Below, in pieces: positions 33,587 through 42,490 of a stretch of 64,000 bases of DNA. Under the pieces are notes generated by a model that was given only the letters and a program-made list of their open reading frames with translations, was not told the origin of the DNA and did not search any database. Location of the stretch: assembly GCA_934394585.1 (NCBI GenBank), contig CAKRQU010000003.1, positions 1 to 64,000 of the forward strand. Reading direction: 5' to 3'. How positions within the stretch are numbered: the stretch's first letter is position 1; every line of letters starts with the position of its first letter. The position numbers were made by a program, and so were the translations under genes. The stretch comes from an uncultured Eubacteriales bacterium (lineage in GTDB: Bacteria; Bacillota; Clostridia; Oscillospirales; CAG-272).

Positions 33587-35095
33587 TTAAACCGCTTTTT
33601 CATAGACAGTAATACCGGATGCTGCTGTTATTGTTGCTGAATTTCCATTATATTTATAATGTGCTATGCCGTTAGCGTCGCTAGCGGTAACGGTATATTT
33701 GCCGCCTGTAATGTTCACATTGGGGTTGCCGCCGGGATAGCCGCAGGCATCTATTACAACAGCGTCGCCTGTAGTAACACATCCGTTGCCGTCATATTTA
33801 TAATCTGTCTTTTCTTCGCCTGTCGCCTTCATTTCGCCGCCGTTAAGCGCGATCGTGCCGCTCTTTATGTAAAGTGCCGTAATGCCCTCGATATAGCCGT
33901 CGTTTACAGTCAGGCTACCGCCTTGCGGATGATATATAGCCACGGTATTCGACTTGATGGAGCCGCCGTTTATTTCTATTTTCGTACCCGTTGTGTTGCC
34001 ATCGCCGCTCGCCTGAATTGCCGCATACGATCCTTTGGTCTTTTCAATCTCGCCGCCGTTCATGATAAATGTTGTATTTGAACTAGACATCCGAACCGCC
34101 ATTGTGCCATTGGGGGCGCCACTGCACTCCTTATCAACTACGATCTTTCCGCCGTTCATCACAAACGAAGAATTAGGGGCAACCAAAGTTACGGCAGAGC
34201 CTTCTTTGTTGTATTTATTTAATGTATAAAGTGTTCCGCCGTTCAATACGACACTTGCACCCTTACCGCCGCCGCCTATCTGTATGCCATTGTTACTCGT
34301 GAAATAAATTTTACCTGTGCCCACTGAGTCAGTGATCACTACCTTTGAAGGATTGAGTAAGTTAATATCCGATACAGTCAGGCTTTTCCCGTTCAGATCC
34401 AAAAGGAGCGTCGTGCCCTCAAATGGAAGTCTGATGCTGTTACTCAAAACCACATTATCAGTCAAAATTACGCTGGCATCTTTTTGAAGATTACTAGATA
34501 AAAATCCTGTTACAAATGTTGTTCCGTCGCCGAATGCACTTGCATCCGAAGCGAGGATAATATTTTTATTGCCGCTGCCGTCTTTGCCGTTCGAAAACAT
34601 ATTGGGATTGGTTATAGTGTAGTTGGCAAAAACTCTCACATTGCCGCTGGAGCCGAGCGATTCCGCCATGGTCTTTACTTTGTCGGGGTCGCGCCAGTCA
34701 TCGGATCCGACTTCGTCGTCTTTTATTGCGGTTTTGCCTGCCATATCCGTAAGTGCGGCATTCACAGCTTCATCAAAAGTCTTGCCGTTTTTTGCGAATG
34801 TTCCGAGGCTGTATGAAACAAAACTGCCTTCGCTGGCATCATAACCGTGAACATAGATTTCATCGCCTTTTTCGGTGAAAACGAGCAGGTCTGCCGCGTC
34901 ATCGCCGCCGCTGAGTATGTTGGCGAGCATTTCCGTCACGAGGTTTTTCGCATCGGAAAGAGCCGCCGCTTCATTAGCTTTTTTCACGAGGTTTGCATAA
35001 GTCGGGATCAGCACAGCCGCCAGTATTGCGATGACTGCGATGACGATCACAAGCTCTACAATCGTGAAACCGCGTTTTTGATTGTTTCTTTTCAT
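33587..35095 (-). CDS. Type IV prepilin-like protein with right-handed beta-helix passenger
   Basis: 502 residues. The N-terminus is a classical class III prepilin leader: QKRG|FTIVELVIVIAVIAI with Gly9, mature Phe1 and Glu5, followed by the pilin helix (about residues 10-60). From about residue 150 the chain is a Gly/Asn/Ser-rich succession of NGG-turn repeats (VVLNGGTLYT, FVMNGGKIVV, FIMNGGEIEK, IEINGGSIKS), typical of a pectin-lyase-like beta helix. A prepilin-peptidase-processed filament or surface anchor displaying a beta-helix is the simplest reading. No pilus assembly or peptidase genes are nearby. The start follows AAAGGAG. The leader region is exceptional (see neighbouring entries). 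Confidence 0.85.
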   Translation of the reverse strand: MKRNNQKRGFTIVELVIVIAVIAILAAVLIPTYANLVKKANEAAALSDAKNLVTEMLANILSGGDDAADLLVFTEKGDEIYVHGYDASEGSFVSYSLGTFAKNGKTFDEAVNAALTDMAGKTAIKDDEVGSDDWRDPDKVKTMAESLGSSGNVRVFANYTITNPNMFSNGKDGSGNKNIILASDASAFGDGTTFVTGFLSSNLQKDASVILTDNVVLSNSIRLPFEGTTLLLDLNGKSLTVSDINLLNPSKVVITDSVGTGKIYFTSNNGIQIGGGGKGASVVLNGGTLYTLNKYNKEGSAVTLVAPNSSFVMNGGKIVVDKECSGAPNGTMAVRMSSSNTTFIMNGGEIEKTKGSYAAIQASGDGNTTGTKIEINGGSIKSNTVAIYHPQGGSLTVNDGYIEGITALYIKSGTIALNGGEMKATGEEKTDYKYDGNGCVTTGDAVVIDACGYPGGNPNVNITGGKYTVTASDANGIAHYKYNGNSATITAASGITVYEKAV

Positions 35096-35136
35096 AGATC
35101 TTTCTCCTTTAATAATAAAAATTTTATTTATATTTC

Positions 35137-35224
35137 CCCCGCAATCGGGGTAAATACCATAGTTATTTTGCGGCAGGCTCCGCAGGGTAAAACCCTCCGC
35201 CGCTTTGCGGTCTGTGCCGCAAAG
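35137..35224 (-). other. Hairpin series in the pilin-gene 5' leader
   Basis: Three further stems lie between the long hairpin and the prepilin start: CTTTGCGG-N6-CCGCAAAG (35203-35224), AGGGT-N3-ACCCT (35184-35196) and CCCC-N6-GGGG (35137-35150). They are part of a ~370-nt leader. Whether they fold into a regulated RNA is unproven. Confidence 0.5.
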
Positions 35225-35244
35225 GCGAAAATCCGCAAAAATTT

Positions 35245-35290
35245 AAGCAGGCAGAGCTGCACGAAAAAATTCGTGCAGCTCTGCCTGCTT
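35245..35290 (-). terminator. Perfect 21-bp hairpin, candidate attenuator of the pilin gene
   Basis: Arms 35245-35265 and 35270-35290 are exact complements around an AAAA loop. On the minus strand the hairpin begins within the tandem stop codons of the upstream ORF and is followed by AAATTTTTGCGG, a modest T tract. It could be a terminator that a ribosome on the upstream ORF prevents from folding. Confidence 0.6.
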
Positions 35291-35291
35291 A

Positions 35292-35420
<129 letters not shown>

Positions 35421-35473
35421 GACCTATTCCTCCTTTGTCAATATATTTTGCAAAACTCCTTTTTACGTTTTTG

Positions 35474-35502
35474 ATTATACGCCCATATTATATTTTTGTC
35501 AA
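35474..35502 (-). promoter_or_regulatory. Perfect sigma-A promoter of the leader ORF and pilin gene
   Basis: Minus-strand TTGACA (35502-35497), 17-bp spacer, TATAAT (35479-35474). Transcription is expected near 35467, about 47 nt before the leader GTG and 370 nt before the prepilin ATG. Confidence 0.85.
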
Positions 35503-35560
35503 TATATTTTTGTATATTTTTTCCGCAAATTTGCGCTTTTTGACAAATTGAGAAAACAGC

Positions 35561-35599
35561 ATACGAAAAACCGCGGCAGAAAATGCCGCGGCTTCGTAT
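35561..35599 (-). terminator. Terminator of the sugar-isomerase-like gene
   Basis: Hairpin with outer ATACGAA/TTCGTAT and inner CCGCGGCA/TGCCGCGG stems, 20 nt downstream of the stop on the minus strand. Confidence 0.8.
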
Positions 35600-35618
35600 A
35601 TTATTTTTCACAAAAAGA

Positions 35619-36935
35619 TTATTTATCTTCTTCGCAGATATTCATGCTTTTCAGCTTGAAGAAATTGATGAAATCCTGTCTGTATTCGCCGAAAACAGTC
35701 ACTCTGTGCCACATAGGCATCCAGTTTTCGAGGAGCGCTCTCGCATTGCAGGAAGCAACCAGTTTGGAGCGGCAACCCGCATCTCCGCCCGCATTGCCCA
35801 CGGAAACGGAAGAATGTATGCATGCCCAGTTGTCGAGATTGCTCATATTTATCGTGGTCAGCTTTTCGCCAGCGGGGAATATCACCTGTACGGAAGCGCC
35901 GAGCTGATCTTCCGCATGGCTGCGGATATAATAATCGCAGATTTCCGCGGATTTTACTCCGTAAAGCTTACGGCAGGCTACGCAGTGCGCATAGATTATT
36001 TCATTGCTGGATGTATCCACCACGGGATCGGAAACAAAACCGTGTCTGCCTGTGAGATACAGCGTGATGAGCGAAGAAATCGTGGAATCTATATCCGCCT
36101 CGCAAACGCCGAGTTCGCCGTCGTCCGCCATCTGGAAATGCGAAAGGCAGGGATACATGTGGCGGCTTTTGCCGTAAATATCATTGTAGGAAAGCTCCAG
36201 ACAAGCTATGGTAACGGCATCGGCGCCGGTATCTTTTATCATTTTCTTTATCGCGAGATAGATTTTTGCGCTTTCGATGATATCCGCGTGCGAAGGCTCA
36301 ACGGTTTTCACGGCGCCTTTCGTCCATTTTTCGGCTACGGCGAGCGCCGTGTTTTCATCCACGCCGTCAAATTCCGCCATGAGATCGGCGGCTGTTTTGT
36401 TTATGAATTTGCAACCGAAACGCTTTTCAGCCGCGCTTTCTATATCGTTTTCCGCGTCGTTTTTAACTACGAGAACAGTGGTTCTCTTCAGCTTGGCATT
36501 TACGATGAGCGTGCGGGCGAGGCGTGCTATATCATTGTAATCTCGGGAAGCTTCCAGCGGCACGGGGAGTTTTTCCGTTCTGATCATCGGACTTGTGCCG
36601 GAAAGAGTCGAACCGCTGCCGCAGAAAGGCACATCGGCTACCGCGCAGGGGATACCGTCCACGGATTTTCTCGCATAAAATTCGTCCAGTCTTATCCAGT
36701 TTGTCATCAGCAGGACAAGCACGCCGTCGTATGTTTTGCGGTCCTCTTCATAAGCAGCCGCGGCTTCATCCTTGGAATTGTATTTGAATACGTCAAAATC
36801 CGCATCGGGATTGTATGCCCGCACATACTGCATGATTTTTTCGGTCTCTCTTTCATAGCCGAAATTGATATGAGGCCAGCCGGGAACATTTTCTTTTTTT
36901 GCCTGAACAACAACTTTGATTTTTATTTTTTCCAT
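35619..36935 (-). CDS. L-fucose/L-arabinose isomerase superfamily protein
   Basis: 438 residues from ATG 36935 (AGGAGA upstream; a TTG three codons earlier is the alternative). The two-part alpha/beta layout fits the fucose/arabinose isomerase-like superfamily (COG2407). The middle contains TIACLELSYND and, after a CLSHFQMADDGELG stretch, GVCEADIDSTISSLI, which carries likely Glu/Asp metal ligands; C-terminal DNWACIHSSVS may supply a histidine. It would be a ketose-aldose isomerase or an unknown sugar-related enzyme. It stands alone: no sugar kinase, aldolase or transporter is adjacent, so the substrate cannot be inferred. Confidence 0.7.
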   Translation of the reverse strand: MEKIKIKVVVQAKKENVPGWPHINFGYERETEKIMQYVRAYNPDADFDVFKYNSKDEAAAAYEEDRKTYDGVLVLLMTNWIRLDEFYARKSVDGIPCAVADVPFCGSGSTLSGTSPMIRTEKLPVPLEASRDYNDIARLARTLIVNAKLKRTTVLVVKNDAENDIESAAEKRFGCKFINKTAADLMAEFDGVDENTALAVAEKWTKGAVKTVEPSHADIIESAKIYLAIKKMIKDTGADAVTIACLELSYNDIYGKSRHMYPCLSHFQMADDGELGVCEADIDSTISSLITLYLTGRHGFVSDPVVDTSSNEIIYAHCVACRKLYGVKSAEICDYYIRSHAEDQLGASVQVIFPAGEKLTTINMSNLDNWACIHSSVSVGNAGGDAGCRSKLVASCNARALLENWMPMWHRVTVFGEYRQDFINFFKLKSMNICEEDK

Positions 36936-37080
36936 GTCTTTCAAATCTCCTGATATTTTCGCGGTACGCCGCTTTTTTCTATGATTTTATCACAGATATG
37001 TCGGCTTTTCCATTGAATTTCACGGAAAGAAATTGTATTATTCCGTCATGAAAAATCACATGATATTTTGTAGCGCACGA

Positions 37081-37113
37081 AAAAACCCGCCTGCGATCGC
37101 AGGCGGGTTTTTA
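37081..37113 (-). terminator. Terminator of tRNA-Gly
   Basis: Hairpin ACCCGCCTGCGA / TCGCAGGCGGGT followed on the minus strand by TTTTT, directly after the tRNA. Confidence 0.88.
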
Positions 37114-37189
37114 TGGAGCGGATTACGGGGCTCGAACCCGCCACCTCGACCTTGGCAAGGTCGCGCTCTACCAAATGAGCTAAATCCGC
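37114..37189 (-). tRNA. tRNA-Gly (anticodon GCC)
   Basis: A 76-nt cloverleaf on the minus strand: acceptor GCGGATT pairs with AATCCGC, D arm AGCTCATTTGGTAGAGC, anticodon loop CTTGCCAAG with GCC, T arm GGCGGGTTCGAGCCC, and an encoded 3' CCA after discriminator T. Confidence 0.95.
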
Positions 37190-37211
37190 GTACTTTTTCA
37201 AAAGCATAATG

Positions 37212-37240
37212 AGTATATCACAAGTATGTGCGGTTGTCAA
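37212..37240 (-). promoter_or_regulatory. Promoter of tRNA-Gly
   Basis: Minus-strand TTGACA (37240-37235), 17-bp spacer, TATACT (37217-37212), 23 nt before the mature 5' end. Confidence 0.85.
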
Positions 37241-37333
37241 GTTTTTTTGCGAAATTTTTGCGCAAAAAGCGCGCTGTGCCGAAAGCGCATACTCCGGCTC
37301 ATACCGCGGAAAGCGGCTTTTGAGCGATTTATC

Positions 37334-37362
37334 TTGATTTTTTTATAAATTCATGGTACAAT
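37334..37362 (+). promoter_or_regulatory. Promoter of the TetR-type regulator gene
   Basis: TTGATT (37334-37339), 17-bp spacer, TACAAT (37357-37362). Upstream, 37247-37333 shows no other feature. Confidence 0.6.
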
Positions 37363-37425
37363 TATCAAAACAACAGGCGCATCATGAAAATTTTCGCGAA
37401 AACCGAAACGAAAGAGGTGAATAAC

Positions 37426-37986
37426 TTGGCGGGCTTTACGCGCAAAGCCATAAAAGAAACATTTATCACGCTTCTCGAAGAACGCCCCCTTTCGGAAATC
37501 ACCGTGAAGGATATTGTGGAAACCTGCGGAATAAACCGAAATTCATTTTACTATCATTTCCGCGATATACCCGCGCTGATAGACGAGATAGTCAAAGAAG
37601 AAGCGGAATCTATCATGAAAAAATATTCATCGATGGATTCGGTAGTGAGATGCTTCGATGCTCTCATAGAATTTTCATCGTATAGGAAAAAAGCCATCAT
37701 GCATATTTACCGTTCCGTCGGCAGAGAAGCTTTTGAAAGCGGACTGATGTCCGTGAGCGAATATCTTCTCACGCAGTATTTCAACAATGTTTTTGCCGAT
37801 GTCATCATAAAAGAAGCCGACAGAAAAACCGTCATCGAATATTATAAATATGTATGCCTCGGACTTATTATCGGCTGGCTCAATAACGGCATGTCGGACG
37901 ATTATGCCCGCTCCATACGCAGGATATTTGCCCTAAAAAAAGATTTCGCGCCGGAAATCGCGGAATATCTGAAAGATCAGGTTTAA
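37426..37986 (+). CDS. TetR/AcrR family transcriptional regulator
   Basis: 186 residues. The N-terminal TetR helix-turn-helix (TRKAIKETFITLLEERPLSEITVKDI then CGINRNSFYYHFRDIPALIDEI) is followed by an all-helical ligand-binding domain. I prefer the TTG at 37426, six bases after GAGGTG; an ATG at 37384 in frame has a weaker ribosome-binding site and would add 14 residues. It precedes an MMPL transporter and is separated from it by a terminator and a palindrome, so it is the likely local repressor of that efflux unit. Confidence 0.88.
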   Translation: MAGFTRKAIKETFITLLEERPLSEITVKDIVETCGINRNSFYYHFRDIPALIDEIVKEEAESIMKKYSSMDSVVRCFDALIEFSSYRKKAIMHIYRSVGREAFESGLMSVSEYLLTQYFNNVFADVIIKEADRKTVIEYYKYVCLGLIIGWLNNGMSDDYARSIRRIFALKKDFAPEIAEYLKDQV

Positions 37987-38003
37987 AAAAATACGACAAT
38001 TTT

Positions 38004-38033
38004 CAGACACGGGGACCTCCGTGTCTGTTTTTA
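38004..38033 (+). terminator. Terminator after the TetR-type gene
   Basis: CAGACACGG / CCGTGTCTG stem with a T run, 18 nt after the stop. Confidence 0.88.
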
Positions 38034-38061
38034 TTACAATTTTCATTTCGTGTATATTTTT

Positions 38062-38086
38062 CGGTCACTGCGACAGGCATTGACCG
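38062..38086. promoter_or_regulatory. Candidate TetR operator palindrome
   Basis: A 25-bp dyad with outer arms CGGTCA..TGACCG and inner TGC..GCA; nine of twelve position pairs match. It lies between the regulator and the MMPL gene, 60-85 bp before the MMPL start, where a repressor site would act. No convincing -35/-10 pair could be assigned to the MMPL gene. Confidence 0.5.
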
Positions 38087-38146
38087 TTTTATTTTTATTC
38101 CGGATGGTGTAAGATGGAAGCAATCACGAAAGGAGATTGTTTCAAT

Positions 38147-40240
38147 ATGCGTTTTTCAAAAGCCGTGGTAAAATACCGCATTCCCATTCTGATACTGACT
38201 CTGCTTTTGCTTATCCCGTCGGTAATCGGTATGACTGCCACAAGAGTAAACTATGATATGCTGACTTATCTGCCAAGCGACATGGAAACGGTAATAGGTC
38301 AGAACGAACTCATGGAGGATTTCAACAAAGGCGCGTTTTCATTCATCATTTTTGAAGACATGCCGGCAAAAGACGTGGCAAAGCTCAAAACAAAGGTAGA
38401 GCAGATAGACCACGTGGATACCGTTCTCTGGTATGATTCGCTTTCGGATCTTTCCGTCCCGATGGAAATGCTTCCGGATAAAATATACGAAGCTTTCAAT
38501 TCCGAAAACTCCACTATGATGGCTGTTTTCTTTGATACTGGCACATCGGACGACCGCACGATGGAAGCCGTCCGCGAAATCCGTTCGGTATGCGGAAAGC
38601 AATGCTATGTTTCCGGCATGACGGCGCTCGTCGTGGATCTGAAAGACCTCTGCGAGCAGGAGGAACCCATTTATGTGGCGCTGGCTGTGATACTCGCCTG
38701 CGTCGCCATGCTGATATTCCTCGACGGCTGGCTTATTCCTTTTGTATTTCTCGCCTCTATCGGCGCGATGATACTCATAAATCTGGGAACAAACTATTTT
38801 CTCGGGGAAATTTCTTACATAACAAAGGCGCTGTCGGCTGTGCTTCAGCTTGCGGTCACAATGGACTATTCCATATTCCTCTGGCACAGCTATAATGAGC
38901 AGAGAGAAAAATACAGCGACAATAAAGAAGCCATGGCTGCCGCCATCAAAGAAACGCTCACCAGCGTGGTAGGCAGCTCGGTAACGACCGTCGCGGGATT
39001 TGCGGCGCTCTGCTTCATGAGTTTCACGCTCGGTCGCGATCTGGGACTCGTCATGACAAAGGGCGTAATACTCGGCGTCATCGGCTGCGTCACGGTGCTT
39101 CCCGCGCTGATACTCGTGCTGGATAAACCCCTGCAAAAAACAAAACACCGTTCGCTCATACCGAATATGAGCGGATTTGCAAAAAAAGCGGTGAAAATCT
39201 TCCCTGTATTTCTCATTATATTTGCCATACTCATCGTCCCTTCATTTTATTCATACAGAAAAGCCAATGACGAAGTTTATTACGATATGGGGCAATGCCT
39301 GCCGGAAGACATGAATTATGTCATTTCAAATTCAAAGCTCCGTGAAGATTTCGATATCGCTTCCACACACATGATTCTCGTGGATTCAAAACTTTCCGCC
39401 AAAAGCATAAAGAATATGACAGCCGAAATGGAGCAGACCGACGGCGTGAAATATGTTCTGGGGCTGGAATCGGTAGTCGGTTCCCGCGTGCCGGAAGAAA
39501 TACTTCCCGACAGCATAAAATCCATACTGAAAAGCGACCGCTGGGAGCTGCTTCTCATCAATTCCGAATACAGAGCGGCGAGCGATGAGGTAAACGAGCA
39601 GATAAATACCCTCAATTCCATCGTGAAAAAGTACGATGAAAACGGCATGATCATCGGCGAAGCCCCCTGCATGAAGGATATGATAGAAACCACGGGGCAT
39701 GATTTCGCCGTAGTCACCGCGGTATCGGTAGTCGCTATTTTCATCATTATAATGCTGGTGGAAAAATCTATTTCCCTGCCGTTTATACTGATAGCCGTAA
39801 TAGAACTGGGTATATTCATAAATCTCGGTCTTACGCATCTTTTCGGGCAAAGCATGGCATTCATCACGCCTATATGCATCAGCACGATCCAGCTCGGCGC
39901 GACGGTCGATTATGCCATACTGATGACGACACGCTATAAAGCCGAAAGAATATCCGGAAGCGATAAAAAGACATCCGTCACCACGGCGCTCTGCACATCC
40001 ATCCCGTCGATCATCGTATCGGGAATGGGACTTTTCGCCGCTACATTCGGCGTGGCGCTCTACTCGGATATCGAGATAATCAGCTCTATGTGCATGCTCA
40101 TGGCAAGAGGCGCCGTGATAAGTATGCTGCTTGTCATTTTCGTGCTTCCCGCCATGCTGATGCTTTTTGATAAAATCATTTGCAAAACCACAATCGGCAT
40201 GACAAAAATTACCGACAAAAAGAAATACGAGGTGCAGTAA
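38147..40240 (+). CDS. MMPL/RND-family membrane transporter
   Basis: 697-residue polytopic protein with the duplicated layout of the MMPL/hydrophobe-exporter branch of RND transporters. A signal-like first helix (IPILILTLLLLIPSVIG) is followed by an outside domain of about 150 residues, five or six helices, and a second copy of the same order. The functional segments VTMDYSIFLWHSYNE and GATVDYAILMTTRYKAE are equivalent in the two halves. ATG 38147 after AAAGGAG is preferred; an ATG at 38114 adds 11 residues. It ends one base before the next gene, so the two form an export unit. Lipid, peptide or drug export is likely. Confidence 0.9.
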   Translation: MRFSKAVVKYRIPILILTLLLLIPSVIGMTATRVNYDMLTYLPSDMETVIGQNELMEDFNKGAFSFIIFEDMPAKDVAKLKTKVEQIDHVDTVLWYDSLSDLSVPMEMLPDKIYEAFNSENSTMMAVFFDTGTSDDRTMEAVREIRSVCGKQCYVSGMTALVVDLKDLCEQEEPIYVALAVILACVAMLIFLDGWLIPFVFLASIGAMILINLGTNYFLGEISYITKALSAVLQLAVTMDYSIFLWHSYNEQREKYSDNKEAMAAAIKETLTSVVGSSVTTVAGFAALCFMSFTLGRDLGLVMTKGVILGVIGCVTVLPALILVLDKPLQKTKHRSLIPNMSGFAKKAVKIFPVFLIIFAILIVPSFYSYRKANDEVYYDMGQCLPEDMNYVISNSKLREDFDIASTHMILVDSKLSAKSIKNMTAEMEQTDGVKYVLGLESVVGSRVPEEILPDSIKSILKSDRWELLLINSEYRAASDEVNEQINTLNSIVKKYDENGMIIGEAPCMKDMIETTGHDFAVVTAVSVVAIFIIIMLVEKSISLPFILIAVIELGIFINLGLTHLFGQSMAFITPICISTIQLGATVDYAILMTTRYKAERISGSDKKTSVTTALCTSIPSIIVSGMGLFAATFGVALYSDIEIISSMCMLMARGAVISMLLVIFVLPAMLMLFDKIICKTTIGMTKITDKKKYEVQ

Positions 40241-40241
40241 T

Positions 40242-42278
40242 ATGAAAAAATCAATCAAAAAGGTAGCTTTGTTTCTGAGCGCCGCGATAATCGCGGGTTC
40301 GGCTGTCGCCACATACGCATGGGGCACCGAAAAAGACTCGGGCAAAGCAAAAAGCCCCGAAATCGTAAACCAAACGGAAGAAACCGTAAAGGAGCTTACC
40401 AAGGATGAAACGGTTTATGTGATAGCGGGCAGCGACGGCACGGTGAAAAAAATAATCGTGAGCGACTGGGTAAAAAATACCTTTTCGCAAAAGCAATTCG
40501 ACGATAAAACCGAGCTGAAAGACATAGAAAACGTAAAAGGCGACGAAACCTATACTATAGGCAGCGACAATATGACCGTATGGGATGCCGAGGGGAATGA
40601 TATTTACTACAGAGGAAATATAGAAAAAGAGCTTCCCGTCGGTCTCACGGTATCGTATAAGCTGAACGGCGCCGATATCAGCGCAAAAGAGCTCGCCGGC
40701 AAAAGCGGCAAAGTGACAATACGTTTCGACTATGAAAATCATCAGTATGAAACAGTGGAAATAGACGGCAACCAGCAGAAAATATATGTTCCCTTTGCCA
40801 TGCTCACGGGTATGCTTCTGGATAACGATACATTCCGCAATGCGGAAGTTTCGGGCGGCAAGCTGGTAAACGACGGCGACCGCACTGCCGTAATCGGCAT
40901 CGCATTCCCGGGGCTTTCGGAAAATCTCGGCATAGATAAAGAAAAACTCGATATTCCCGACTATGTGGAAATCACGGCAGATGTCACCGATTTCAGCCTC
41001 GGCATGACGGTGACTGTCGCGACAAACGAAATTTTCAATAATATAGATACTTCAAAAATAAGCGATTTCGACAGTCTGACAGACTCGGTAAACGAGCTGA
41101 CCGACGGCATGAATAAGCTTCTCGACGGTTCCTCTGCCCTGTATGACGGACTTTGCACACTCCTTGACAAATCGGCAGAGCTGGCAGACGGCATCACAAA
41201 GCTTGCCGACGGCGCCGCTGCGCTGAAGGACGCAACAGAATCGCTGGATAAAGGCGCCGATTCTCTGCGCGACGGAACATCGGATCTGTATTCCGGTCTT
41301 TACGAGCTGAAAAGCAACAGCGACGCGCTGAACAGCGGCGCAGAGCAGGTTTTCGAAACATTGCTTTCCACTGCGCAGGCGCAGCTTACGGCGAAAGGAA
41401 TAGATGTGCCGAATATGACGATTTACAATTACGCCGCCGTTCTGGACGAAGTGATAGCTTCGCTCGACGAAAACGTAGTTTATAAAAAGGCGCTGGCGCA
41501 GGTGACTGCGGCTGTGGAAGCGAAGCGTCCGATGATCGAGCAGGCTGTGACAGCGGCTGTACGCGAGCAGGTAGCCTCGCAGGTTATTCCCGTCGCGACA
41601 AACGGCGCGATGACAAAAGAAACGTATGACGCGGCGGTAGCCGCAGGTGCTCTCCCCGCAGAAACAGTCGCCGCCATAGAAGGCGCGATCGACGCGCAGA
41701 TGCAGAGCGCCAATGTAAAAGCAATGATTTCCGAGCAGGTGGAGCTTCAGGTAAAGAATGCGATTTCAACGAACATGGCATCGCCCGAAGTGCAGGAAAA
41801 GCTTCAGGCGGCTTCCGAGGGAGCGAAAGCCGTGATCGCACTGAAAGCTTCTCTCGACAGCTACAATAGTTTTTATTCCGGTCTGCTTGCCTATACCGAC
41901 GGTGTGGATACCGCTGCCGGCGGTGCCGGAAAGCTTTATAGCGGCGCGACCGAGCTGAAAAACGGCACGGCACAGCTCAAAGAAGGCGCGGCAGCGCTTT
42001 ATGACGGCATCCTGCAGATAAAGGACGGCGTACCCGCATTGACCGACGGCGTAACCAAGCTGAAAGACGGCGCAATGCAGCTTTCCGACGGGCTGGAGAA
42101 GCTCAATGAAGAAGGAATAAAGAAAATCGCAAGCCTTTCCGAGGGCGAAATCAAAGATATCATAGTCAGAATGAAAGCGACTGTGGACGTATCGAAAGAT
42201 TACCGCAATTTCTCCGGTATAGCCGACGGCACGGAAGGCAAAGTGAAATTCATCTATCGCACGGAAGAGATAGGTTAA
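40242..42278 (+). CDS. Secreted coiled-coil partner of the MMPL transporter (YhgE/Pip-like repeats)
   Basis: 678 residues. A signal peptide (KKVALFLSAAIIAGSAVATYA) is followed by a beta-rich domain to about residue 280. Two long blocks (about 285-370 and 560-620) of regular 7- and 11-residue repeats follow, centred on L.DG (NELTDGMNKLLDGSSAL, AELADGITKLADGAAAL), as in YhgE/Pip proteins. Between them is a helical Ala/Gln/Val-rich stretch. No C-terminal membrane helix is visible, unlike true YhgE, so it is probably released or held by the transporter. The ribosome-binding site GAGGTG is inside the MMPL stop region. Confidence 0.7.
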   Translation: MKKSIKKVALFLSAAIIAGSAVATYAWGTEKDSGKAKSPEIVNQTEETVKELTKDETVYVIAGSDGTVKKIIVSDWVKNTFSQKQFDDKTELKDIENVKGDETYTIGSDNMTVWDAEGNDIYYRGNIEKELPVGLTVSYKLNGADISAKELAGKSGKVTIRFDYENHQYETVEIDGNQQKIYVPFAMLTGMLLDNDTFRNAEVSGGKLVNDGDRTAVIGIAFPGLSENLGIDKEKLDIPDYVEITADVTDFSLGMTVTVATNEIFNNIDTSKISDFDSLTDSVNELTDGMNKLLDGSSALYDGLCTLLDKSAELADGITKLADGAAALKDATESLDKGADSLRDGTSDLYSGLYELKSNSDALNSGAEQVFETLLSTAQAQLTAKGIDVPNMTIYNYAAVLDEVIASLDENVVYKKALAQVTAAVEAKRPMIEQAVTAAVREQVASQVIPVATNGAMTKETYDAAVAAGALPAETVAAIEGAIDAQMQSANVKAMISEQVELQVKNAISTNMASPEVQEKLQAASEGAKAVIALKASLDSYNSFYSGLLAYTDGVDTAAGGAGKLYSGATELKNGTAQLKEGAAALYDGILQIKDGVPALTDGVTKLKDGAMQLSDGLEKLNEEGIKKIASLSEGEIKDIIVRMKATVDVSKDYRNFSGIADGTEGKVKFIYRTEEIG

Positions 42279-42293
42279 AATGAGAAAACAAAG

Positions 42294-42325
42294 AGCAGTG
42301 GCGCATTTTACCGCCACTGCTTTTT
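42294..42325 (+). terminator. Terminator of the TetR-MMPL unit
   Basis: AGCAGTGGCG / CGCCACTGCT stem with a T run, 16 nt after the stop. Confidence 0.88.
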
Positions 42326-42490
42326 GTACTTTTCCTTTGTGCAAGGAAATTAAGCAATGTGCGGAGCACGTTGCTCGTCTCCCTTGTGTAAAGGGAGCTC
42401 CCGACGCAAGTCGGGTGAGGGATTGTTTTTTTCTCTGCAGGAGAAACGAAAGTCGCGCTTTTTACTGACAAAAAGCGCGGCAAAAGTCAT

